This document shows, piece after piece, positions 1 to 8,567 of a stretch of DNA of 21,000 bases. Each line of letters opens with the position of its first letter. The first letter of the stretch is position 1. Both the position numbers and the translations under genes were made by a program. Origin of the DNA: Glandiceps talaboti (taxonomy: Eukaryota > Hemichordata > Enteropneusta > Spengelidae); contig NC_135549.1 of assembly GCF_964340395.1 (NCBI RefSeq), positions 32,061,332 to 32,082,331 of the forward strand, given 5' to 3'. The notes below the pieces were generated by a model. The model searched no databases, had not been told where the DNA came from, and was given only the letters and a program-made list of their open reading frames with translations.

Positions 1-451
1 TTAAATTGCCTGAATGGAGGTCAACATACCCTCCATATTATATCCCCAATATCTTACCATACTGTTCCCCATTCACCCTACCTACTCCTCTTCACACACC
101 ACAACTAACAAGTAATTCACGACATTGTTGTCAGCAGTGATTTTCATTTGATGTTCAGGTGATACGGTACAGTGGTGGCATTGGTGGGACGTGTGAATGA
201 TGGGATGCCGAATTCACAAAATAATGTAAAAGTAGATAACACAATGAGTCAAAATGAATGTGACCCTCCCTATTTCCATTTTATTCAATATGTCGCTCCC
301 CAACCATTATGTACAATCCGACAACCCCATTCCCCGGTCCTCCTTATCTAAAATTACTGAGGACTTCCTTAGCTCCACTTTCCTAATTAACCGTGGTTTA
401 TAATGTCTTATCCATGGCCCAAAATGGCATAGACTAAATCTGGACTGGGCT
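1..451. other. gene-free AT-rich flank
   Basis: I see no supportable gene, RNA gene or repeat in this stretch. It is ordinary AT-rich sequence leading into the 25-bp minisatellite. Both strands are interrupted by stops and no open frame has a recognisable domain. Confidence 0.5.
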
Positions 452-713
452 GCTGGACTGGCTCTAAGGCTTGGGTGCTGGACTGGCTCTAAGGCTTGGG
501 TGCTGGGCTGACTCTCAGGCTTGGGTGCTGGGCTGGCTCTAAGACCTGGGTGCTGGATTGGCTCTAAGGCTTGGGTGCTGGACTGGCTCTAAGGCTTGGG
601 TGCTGGGCTGGCTCTAAGGCCTGGGTGCTGGACTGGCTCTAAGGCTTGGGTGCTGGGCTGGCTCTAAGGCTTGGGTGCTGGGCTGGCTCTAAGGCTTGGG
701 TGCTGGGCTGGGT
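452..713. repeat. 25-bp minisatellite, 10 full units
   Basis: Ten head-to-tail units of exactly 25 bp start at 452, 477, 502, 527, 552, 577, 602, 627, 652 and 677, with a partial unit from 702. Each unit reads roughly GCTGGRCTGGCTCTAAGG followed by CTTGGGT. The main variable site is GGACTGG versus GGGCTGG; one unit has GGATTGG, and the unit at 502 has ACTCTCAGG. The array is G-rich on the plus strand and stands out from the AT-rich surroundings. 25 is not a multiple of 3, so the reading frame shifts each unit, and no long open frame crosses the array. It is a non-coding variable-number repeat. Confidence 0.95.
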
Positions 714-955
714 TGGGTTCTCCGAAATTGAATGATGATCAATAAAAATTACTTTAAGCTATAGTAAGTTTTTCTATGGTACTGTCTGTTTATTTTTCAA
801 ATCACTGAGGCATAATTATAAACTGACACCAAATTAGGGAGTGGCTTCTTTTGAGGAGTGGAACCTAAGAATTTTACTGATGAGAGACACCCCTGCAATA
901 AAATGCATAAAATGGGGTTTTCCCAATTTCCAAAGTTGTACAATTCCCCATAGCA

Positions 956-1026
956 TGTTGTGTTGTGTTATGTTGTGTTGTGTTGTGTTGTGTTGTGTTG
1001 TGTTGTGTTGTGTTGTGTTGTGTTGT
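956..1026. repeat. (TGTTG)n microsatellite, about 14 units
   Basis: This pentanucleotide repeat has a single early interruption, TGTTA. The apparent open frames over it on both strands (TQHN-type and CVVL-type repeats) are products of the repeat and not genes. Confidence 0.95.
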
Positions 1027-1914
1027 CTCGTGTCAAAATACATTCACGATACAGTACAGTTCTGCAGTCATGGTAAAGAAATGATAAACCTAAGGTAGGG
1101 ATGACTACTGATCACATGATAATTCATATATTTCTGTGCATTGGGATGGCAGTTCCCAGAAAGCAGAATACTCCGGTCCCCCTGTATATAAATAATATAC
1201 TCTCCCTTATGTAACCTCTGTTTAATGCATCAGTGTTTTGGAGAATTTACAGACAGAAACAAAACATTTTTTAGTATAGCATTTCGTACTTTTTGTTGAT
1301 TATAATTACCAACTGCCCCGCCAAAGAGCCCAGCCCAGATTTTATCATATGCCAAGTAAATGGTACGATTACAGTAGGTTATGGTGTTTTCAATATGATC
1401 ATAGAGGGCGTTGGCAAACAAGACAGATATTTTGCTTGATCTATGGCTCCTGCAGATCAAAATGCTATCATAAATTCTCGATGTGACCATCGATATCATT
1501 GGCCTTTTAAGATAACTCTTGAATGTCTTAAAAGTCAACTATAAAGATATGACAGGGAATGTCTACTGCGTGTAAACGTGCCAACAATTGTATACATTTC
1601 TGGTATGTACTTTTATCTTCAGGGCCATTTCACTGAACAGTATGACAGCGATAAAAACACATCCCGCAAACTGTTTATTTACAAACCTAAGTCCTTTCCG
1701 TAACTCGAAACAAAATGGTTAAATTGAAGTCAAGAAGAAAACTCTGTCCGTCTATATGGACATGGTGTTTATGTGCATACATTGCCGTACTCGCATGCAC
1801 ATGGTCTATTGTGCGTCTGTGTCTTCAACAAGTTGAATATGTCGTTAGAGAAATACTCGCCTTGTAAAACTCTTGGTCATATAATCTCCTCGGACACGTC
1901 CCAGAACGAAGCCA
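1027..1914. other. gene-free AT-rich interval
   Basis: No gene can be supported here. A 102-codon open frame on the minus strand (1230-1538) was considered and rejected: it has no recognised domain and no splice or promoter context. No repeats stand out on reading. Confidence 0.45.
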
Positions 1915-1921
1915 GATGACA
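1915..1921. repeat. left target-site duplication GATGACA of family A copy 1
   Basis: GATGACA directly precedes the CCGGGG terminus and is repeated exactly at 2350-2356 after the right terminus. Bases outside the 7-mer differ between the two sides (A before, C after on the left; G before, T after on the right). That is expected for a target-site duplication. Confidence 0.7.
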
Positions 1922-2349
1922 CCGGGGGGGGGGGGTACTCCTGTCTATGGGTATACGTGTATGTGTCGTCCTTTGGGGTGGTTTTTATTGCCCTTTGGTC
2001 TAAATGGGTACTGTATTTTTAAGATATAAAGAGTCTAAAACGGGCTCCACTTTACACAATTTTCGATTTTGTTTGGTTTAAAATGAGGTCCTGGAAGGAA
2101 CCACATAATAAATTCTCGACTGATTCGGAATTTATGGGAATTTCCTTCGGAATTTCACCCAGCTAATTCACCGGTTGATATTTTCATATCGGCAATTATG
2201 TATTTTGGTCTCAAATTGGGGTTTCTAAAAACTTGAATGGTCTAAAATGGGGTATTGGTTTTTAGTCAAAATAGGTCTCAAATGAGGTTTGAGGTTGGCA
2301 ACATTTTCCACACACCCCTACCAGACCTGGCCAGTGGTACCCCCTCGGG
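1922..2349 (+). mobile_element. non-autonomous TIR element, family A copy 1 (MITE-like)
   Basis: This is a 428-bp element bounded by imperfect terminal inverted repeats. The left end begins CCGGGGGGGGGGGG then TACTCCTG. The right end, read on the minus strand, begins CCCGAGGGGGTACCACTG. It is flanked by the direct repeat GATGACA at 1915-1921 and again at 2350-2356, a plausible 6-7-bp target-site duplication. It has no coding capacity; the open frame starting at 2255 is incidental. The same sequence recurs in opposite orientation at 5331-5743, which confirms that this is a dispersed family. No transposase is visible, so the superfamily is not assigned. The left terminus carries a 12-G homopolymer (1924-1935). 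Confidence is high that it is a repeat, and moderate for the exact ends because of the G tract. Confidence 0.8.
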
Positions 2350-3519
2350 GATGACATCAAATCACAGCCCAGATATTAGTCACATTCTTACTACAATCAT
2401 ACACCCTCCACCCACTGAAGGGGCTATGCTACTATATAGTAACACCAGATTAAAATCATTTGTTTTCCTGCTCGTATATCTTTTCCTTTTTTCAGATAAA
2501 CAGATAAACATCTGCCAGACAGTATAAGCATCTATATATTAACATAGGTATTTCAATTTGCATATAATTACACAAGTATGTAAGCATGTGTCCATTCGCT
2601 TCAAGTTGAATACAGACTAGACACTCTAAAATCCCTTAATACCTCAGACACTCACTTTAAAATCGCCTTAACTCCTTCAATCAGTGAAGATGTCCGTCTA
2701 GTGTCTTTATAGCCGTTAAGAACTATCTTCTTTGTTGGTACAATCATGCTAAATTTCAGGGCCATTTGAAGTAACAGGCAAAGTGATTGCTTTTATTTCA
2801 AAGTTAGTGGTACTTTTGTGAAGATAATGACTAGTTTGGAGTGTGAGTGTTCATCGCGACCACCAAAGGAGGCCAAGACTATTGATAACTTTAACATGTC
2901 ACAAATTGCACCCATAGACTGGTAAAATCGTTACATTTATGACAAAAAATGTCATTGTTGATCGTTTATTACAGTTGATAGGGATGTACTAGATATCAAG
3001 TACGATGCATTCATATTATACTAAGTCTTGTTCATTCCAATGGATACGGACTACCTTTATGAGTTTGCTTTCTACAAGGAGTGTCTACCAACGTGATCAC
3101 AGTGGTCGTCCTCACCACATCCAACCATTACAGAATAGATTATATTAGATCACGATCACAGATTTCGTTGCATTCTTGAAGTCTTGAAATCGACAAATTG
3201 TAAATTATCTTGCAATTTATTCATGGTAATTATCTCCACTCCCCGAAGTACTCGGTTTCAAAAAAGACACCATGATGGCAGTATGCTCCGAAAGCTAATT
3301 AACATAGGGAGATTAGTTAGATTTGACATGTCATTAGAAGTTTTCTGCTTTCTTGTCCAAAACAAAGATCTGCAAGAGTCTGATGTCGGCCATAACCCTG
3401 AGTACGAGTAATCACATTCACAGGAAGTTGATAATCTCTAATCACGAAAGTTTCGATCGCCTCTACTTGAAGGAGAACATGTGTTTTGTAAAAAGTCTAA
3501 ACCGCCTTTGAATAATTTG

Positions 3520-3560
3520 AATACAACCACGTTCACTTCACTGTTATAAATAACCCTGAT
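3520..3560 (+). repeat. short dispersed direct repeat, copy 1
   Basis: About 40 bp starting AATACAACCAC, containing TTCACTTCACTGTTA and ending in TAACC and GAT, recurs with a few substitutions at 3960-3999. It is 440 bp away in the same orientation. It is probably a fragment of an interspersed repeat or an old local duplication. Nearby similarity such as GGTGGGGTAG at about 3610 and 3894 hints that the duplicated block was longer. Confidence 0.75.
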
Positions 3561-3959
3561 TAGGCGTAAAACAATTGTGTGGTTCCGATTACATTCAATT
3601 TTAAAAAAAGGTGGGGTAGATAGATTTGTTATTTCATTTTATTTTTTTTTTCATGTGTGAATGTCTAGTTCAGGTTTTCCATTGTTTTCCAAATGGTCTC
3701 TGTACATGTGTTGTTTATTTCTTCCTATCAGATGTACAGCCATTGCAGATTGGAACTTGGAATAGTTTTACATGGTCTTTTTAAGTTGATGTCAGTTTCC
3801 GCATCCACTATTTTTTGCGAGACTTCACACGATTTTCGCGATTTTATTATTATTTTTCATAAATACTTTTAAGAGGGTCGGCGTGAAAAACTAGGTGGGG
3901 TAGGGTAACCAGAATCAAACTACTTTTTGTATTTGGCCTTATGTCATCGCCTAAAACTA

Positions 3960-3999
3960 AATACAACCACTTTCACTTCACTGTTACAAATAACCAGAT
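3960..3999 (+). repeat. short dispersed direct repeat, copy 2
   Basis: This is the partner of the repeat at 3520-3560. It differs mainly at GTTCAC versus TTTCAC, GTTATAAA versus GTTACAAA, and in the last few bases. A weaker third echo (CCTGAAACTGAATGCAACC) follows at about 4010-4028. Confidence 0.75.
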
Positions 4000-5330
4000 C
4001 AGCCCATAGCCTGAAACTGAATGCAACCATTAATAATCAGTCATCGATCAATCTAAAAAACTTGATGTTCTATAGTCAAACATATCAGGAGACAATACAT
4101 TACAACACACCCTTCCCACCTTCTCCTCTATACATGTCTGCTCATTCGACTAGTTAATTGACTTAGTTTTACGGCATGGTGAACAAAATCACAGCCTAAA
4201 TGCTATACGTAAATGAAAACACACTAAAATATGTCAAACTGAAAGAAAGAGAAAATAATAGCACCGATGGTATGTATCAGTATGCCTACAGTAAAAAATG
4301 TTTTGTCTGATACATCAAAGTTGACCTGTCGTCTGTTTTCTATTTCAGTAGCCTCCAGACTATAAAAACGCAGTAAATGACGAATTATTCTTGTCGTAAG
4401 CATTGCCATGACGACGAGGAATGTTGGTGTTTATCTCTTTTGTTGTTTGTAGAATTGGCTACACTTGTTATTAGTATTAACTGTCTCTTCATTTTGCCAC
4501 TATTATTCTTTGCGCTTGATTTCGCTCAGAGTCATCATAGAAGATTAAAAAACAACACCTATATTAAGTCCACATTGTTTTTAATTGTTGAATGGATAAT
4601 AGTCAACATGTCGTTGCAGTTCCTTTTCCAGATATTGTTTTACCTGAAAATATAGCCCCATAACTGAAACGTTTCAACGTTAGTAACCCTGTCTGTAAAA
4701 CAAGATAGTCTTTAAGTTTTCTCCAACGTCACGTTAAAAAAATTCAAATTACAGTTAGTCTTAGAGAATGTAGTTTCCAAGTGTTAACTAGTTAATTTTT
4801 CGCGTGCTGAATTGCAAAGGCAAAGATAAGGTTACAGCCACAATTTAGTGTTGTGGACACTTCACTAGTCCTCATCAATACCGCATAGTGTATAAAACAA
4901 GGTTAAAGCTAGTATCACCGCAAAATTAGAATTTTGTTAAGAGAGTATTAGATAGTATTAGATAGTAGCAATGTTTATGTATAGTGTCTTTATTCATGTC
5001 TTTATTGATTATCTGCCATTACTTGTTTATGGGTATTAGTCTGTCTCTTTTTCCGTGGATAGTTTAATTTTAAGGATTTATATCTGTATATTATTCTCAT
5101 TCCTAGTGTATTTTTTTAATATGTCTCTCCATTGTGAAGTCCGATAATTATTATATTCATGGATGAATTACTTTGCATCGACACAAATTACGACGGGAGT
5201 AATACAACATTTTAAATGGTGATCTTTTGGAATTGTCAAGATGGAGACCTTACTGAGTACTAAAGCGCTTGTTTTCGTCAAATTATCTTTCGAAATTGCA
5301 CATGGAGAGAGACCCAGTTAGTCATTAGCC

Positions 5331-5743
5331 TCGGGGGGGGGGGGGGGGGGTTGCCAGTGGTCTTCTCCTTTAAGGGTGTGTGGCCAACTTGAATACTGCC
5401 AACCCAAGACGCCATTTAGACCTTTACAGGTTTTGCGGAGATCTACTTTTAGACCAAAATACAAATTTGTAGTAGTTTCATACTAAGGTAATGGTAGATG
5501 ATCGTAGATCACAAAATGTAGGTTCCACTCTTGTATGTTCTTTCCTCAGGACGCAACATTTTGGCAAAGTTATGATTTGGTAAAGGTCAATGGACCACAT
5601 ATAGACCAAGCAAAATTTAAAATAAAGTAGTGTGTACCCCGTGTTAGACTTTTCAGCTCGAAAAAAACACTTCCCAAAGGGCGGCACATATATGTATGGT
5701 CAAATACGGAGAATGACCCCACCCCCACACCCCCACCCCCAAG
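5331..5743 (-). mobile_element. non-autonomous TIR element, family A copy 2, inverted
   Basis: Read against the reverse complement of 1922-2349, this 413-bp stretch matches in order along its whole length. Shared blocks include a G-tract terminus, then CCAGTGG, GGGTGTGTGG, TTTTAGACC / GAGACCAAAATACA, CAGGAC, GTTTTAGACT-like sequence, and an AAAGG-GG/AC-GCACATA block close to the far end. It is flanked by TTAGCC at 5325-5330 and 5744-5749, again a 6-bp direct repeat consistent with a target-site duplication. The left terminus has grown to an 18-G homopolymer (5333-5350), and the right terminus is an interrupted C tract (5717-5740). Divergence from copy 1 is considerable, so both are probably old. 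It has no coding capacity. Confidence 0.75.
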
Positions 5744-5876
5744 TTAGCCCAACACATGGAGTGGGTCAGTAAATATTCATGATAGGTCATGGTTTTGACC
5801 CACTCCACGTGTTGGGCTAACTCGCGGGAGTGGAGGGGTGGGGGTCATTCTCCGTATTTGACTATACCTATATCAT
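5686..5876. repeat. long inverted duplication (hairpin) spanning the element end
   Basis: The arms at about 5686-5768 and 5796-5876 are reverse complements around a 27-bp spacer (5769-5795). Within them, 5699-5720 pairs perfectly with 5841-5862 (22 bp; core CAAATACGGAGAATGACC). Also, 5742-5768 pairs with 5796-5822 with one mismatch in 27 (core TTAGCCCAACAC). Between these blocks the arms are C-rich on the left and G-rich on the right, with imperfect pairing. The left arm includes the end of the family A element, its TTAGCC flank and further target DNA, and all of it is mirrored. The simplest reading is that a local inverted duplication followed element insertion. Confidence 0.85.
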
Positions 5877-5975
5877 GTATATCAGTTTGAACTTTACAAG
5901 TATTGAAGTTACAATTAATATCTTGAACTCTTTAAAACACATGTACTTTGTGATGAACACTCGGACCATGAACTA

Positions 5976-5978
<3 letters not shown>

Positions 5979-6048
<70 letters not shown>

Positions 6049-6066
6049 TCCACACACACACACACT
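5979..6066. repeat. (CA)n microsatellite
   Basis: A dinucleotide CA tract runs from 5979, interrupted once near 6044-6052 (CATACATCCA), and ends in CACACT at 6066. It is an ordinary simple repeat. Confidence 0.97.
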
Positions 6067-6107
6067 GTTACTAAATGACTGTATGTTTTGGTGATTTATT
6101 GTTTTTG

Positions 6108-6187
6108 GATGATATGATATGATATGATATGATATGATATGATATGATATGATATGATATGATATGATAATATGATATGATATGATA
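6108..6187. repeat. (GATAT)n microsatellite, left part
   Basis: Pentanucleotide GATAT units with one slip (GATAATATG near 6166-6174) run up to the TIR element at 6188. The last eight bases, ATATGATA, are repeated directly after the element at 6435-6442. Confidence 0.95.
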
Positions 6188-6434
6188 CACTATACGAAAA
6201 GTCATATTTGACTATGTCTTTCCAACGGGGTAAATCTTTAGCAGAGGATGTGTAAATGTGGTGAGTATGAGACGAAGTGACACCTTTGACTTAATTTACC
6301 TCCGGTGACCTCTCCCCTGGGGGCTGTAAACAGTCATAAGTGTCACTTTGTCTCATACTACCCATTGACAGAGATGGTAGTTAGGTGGGTCACAGGTAGG
6401 GTAAAGGTGGGTAAATTTGACTTTTCGTATAGTG
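6188..6434. mobile_element. 247-bp TIR element inserted in (GATAT)n
   Basis: The element has perfect 17-bp terminal inverted repeats. CACTATACGAAAAGTCA lies at 6188-6204 and its reverse complement at 6418-6434, with weaker similarity continuing inward (ATTT). An internal inverted repeat at 6263-6283 and 6340-6360 (19 of 21 bases, core GTATGAGAC and AAGTGACAC) makes the element foldback-like. The flanks ATATGATA at 6180-6187 and 6435-6442 form an 8-bp direct repeat. An 8-bp duplication is typical of hAT and P-like cut-and-paste transposons. However, the target is itself periodic, so a 3-bp duplication fits equally well. There is no transposase; it is a MITE-type passenger. Confidence 0.85.
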
Positions 6435-6491
6435 ATATGATATATGATATGATATGATATGATATGATATGATATGATATGATATGATATG
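6435..6491. repeat. (GATAT)n microsatellite, right part
   Basis: This continues the pentanucleotide repeat on the far side of the TIR element, with one slip (GATATATGATATG near 6440). Its phase restarts with ATATGATA, as expected if target bases were duplicated on insertion. Confidence 0.93.
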
Positions 6492-7172
6492 AATACAGAA
6501 GTTAAGGATTCAATAAACCCGCCCAGGTAATAGAGTGCACGAATAGGCAAGCACGCAATTTCCGATCAACGTGTCCTTTGCAAGCCTAAGTTGTCTATTT
6601 AGTGTAGTCGAGAGACTTTTCTTGACATTCAACTTTCCTTGGCGTCACTATCTAACTTTCTGTTCGGAGTACTACTACTAGTAACACCTAGACAAGTTTC
6701 TGGGCCGTCGTCATTGACGGTTTGTTTTCTAGAGAGGAATTTTTACTTTAACTTTTGAAATGTATCCAAGAATTTGTAAAGGAAGCAATCAAACTTGGTG
6801 AATTAAGGACAAAATAGTTGAAATTCTAAAGATTCTTTGTACATACAGTCATTGAGTGAAAATAACGTAACAGAAATTCCTTTGTGTTGTCTGAATTCAA
6901 GAAGCCGTATCTAATTATTCAGTTGGGTTTTCTGATTGTCATCTCATTGTCATCTGGTTAATGTCTGTATTTTGCTTGAGTGAACTCAAGGTGAAACTCA
7001 CACTGCGATAGTCAAAACAACCTTCACCATCCAGTAGGTAGTCCCACAGTGCAACTGACTTGTCACCTCGGCTTGTCGCTATCCACGTATGTCTTTATCT
7101 CCGTTTTCACCTTGCGAAACGAAAGAGTTCAAGTAGTGTCATTATACATGGACCGTTTCTGAGATTAAGCTG
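6492..7172. other. upstream intergenic region of the EF-hand gene
   Basis: No open frame or repeat is recognisable here. This AT-rich stretch is where the distal promoter and enhancers of the downstream plus-strand gene would be expected. I cannot identify specific elements with confidence. Confidence 0.4.
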
Positions 7173-7180
7173 TATATATA
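7173..7180 (+). promoter_or_regulatory. possible TATA box of the EF-hand gene
   Basis: TATATATA lies about 290 bp upstream of the start codon. If it is the TATA box, transcription would begin near 7205. The leader would then contain a polypyrimidine-AG acceptor-like site (TTTTCTCATCTTCAG ending at 7460), only 5 bases before the ATG. That suggests an upstream untranslated exon. A weak candidate donor is GAG|GTGACA at 7343/7344. This is inference from motif position only. Confidence 0.3.
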
Positions 7181-7465
7181 CTAGTCAACTGAAGTATTAT
7201 TATCCGTTTACCTTATACATCTATATCTGAATAACTTTTGATATAACTTTAACGTCTAACTTCATTTTTCGTGGTCTGATTTTTGAGTTTATATTCTTGT
7301 CGTGTACTTCGTTGGTTTGTCAAGGCCCAGAACACCACAAGAGGTGACAAAACGCAACGCCACCTATCGCTCGTCTTCATGTTTCAGGTCACAATAAGCT
7401 ACCGTATCAGTTGTTCGCTGTAGATTGCACTATTTAACAACTCTGTTTTCTCATCTTCAGACACA

Positions 7466-7849
7466 ATGTTGAGACAAGTCGGCCTGCTTCTAGTTCTGTG
7501 TACATTGGTGCTAACGGCATCTGTCAACGACGAGAAGGACGTTACCAACAAAGAGGTGAACGAGAAACAGCCTGTCTTGATCTACTCGGACGATGACAAG
7601 GTTCCACTTCCACTTGAGGGCCACGTGCCGAACTCAGAACAACTCGGAGAATTTCAGCCTGTGGAATTACCAACTGCTTTCACGCTTTACGATTTAGACA
7701 AAAATGGATTCGTAAACCTCGACGAATTAGCAGAAGCCACGGAAACAAAAGAAGAAGACGCCCAAAATCCATTTTATAACGCTGACCTTAACGGTAAGTA
7801 TTTAATGACTGCGTGCTGTCATTGTTTTTGTTGTCGTCCGTGCTGTCGC

Positions 7850-7904
<55 letters not shown>

Positions 7905-8476
7905 GCTGCTGCTGCTGTAGTTTTGCTAAAGAGGAAGATAAACGGAATTTGGGTGTTTTTTTAGTTAAAAGTTGTAGGAGAGAACTCGTGCTATGACATT
8001 CACTAGTACTAGTACCGTAATGCATATCGCTATATAGTATTAAGTCCTGCTAAGGCTCACCAAACACACTCATCATGTAATGCTCTGCCCAACGATTATG
8101 TATATCGCTATATATCAAGTCCTGCCAAGGTCACCAAACACATTATGCAATGCACTGCCCAACGATTATGTTTACACTATGTTTATTCGAACACGTAATA
8201 ATTCTCAGAGGATGGTTACAAAGCTCAGATGAAATAAGTAAAATACAATATAGTTTTAGTGCATGGATGTATTAGTGAGATCCATGGTTAGTGTGACATC
8301 ATTCGGGATAAGGACTTTTTAAGACTCTAGGAATTAGTGTATTAGTTAGTGTACAACATGCACCTCCATGGCAGAGGGTACATGTATATGTGTGTGTTGG
8401 ATCATTTGACCCACAAACAAACAAACAAACAAACAAACAAACAAACAAACAAACAACAACAACAACAACAACAACA

Positions 8477-8514
<38 letters not shown>

Positions 8515-8518
8515 AACA

Positions 8519-8567
<49 letters not shown>

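Larger units (their letters stand above)
2357..5324. other. long gene-free AT-rich interval
   Basis: About 3 kb has no gene I can support. The open frames at 3184-3411 (+), 3927-4157 (+), 4224-4409 (-) and 4377-4655 (+) are short and lack recognisable domains. Two of them are hydrophobic, as AT-rich sequence tends to be. The only structure I can point to is a short dispersed repeat pair at 3520 and 3960, plus a few homopolymer runs of T or A. An intron of a gene lying outside the window cannot be excluded. Confidence 0.4.

Noticed and set aside
834-1098. Repeat-peptide frames on both strands over (TGTTG)n
   Set aside because: They are explained entirely by the pentanucleotide repeat.
1230-1538. 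102-codon minus-strand open frame as a gene
   Set aside because: No recognised domain, signal peptide or splice context, and a frame of this length is expected by chance in 21 kb of AT-rich DNA. A protein search with a significant hit would reopen it.
4377-4655. 92-codon hydrophobic frame as a membrane-protein or receptor fragment
   Set aside because: It has Phe/Leu/Ile-rich segments but no receptor motif such as NPxxY or DRY, and AT-rich DNA readily gives hydrophobic frames. The overlapping minus-strand frame at 4224-4409 was rejected for the same reason.
7819-8025. Poly-glutamine protein on the minus strand
   Set aside because: It is the reverse reading of the (TTG)n microsatellite inside a well-supported intron.
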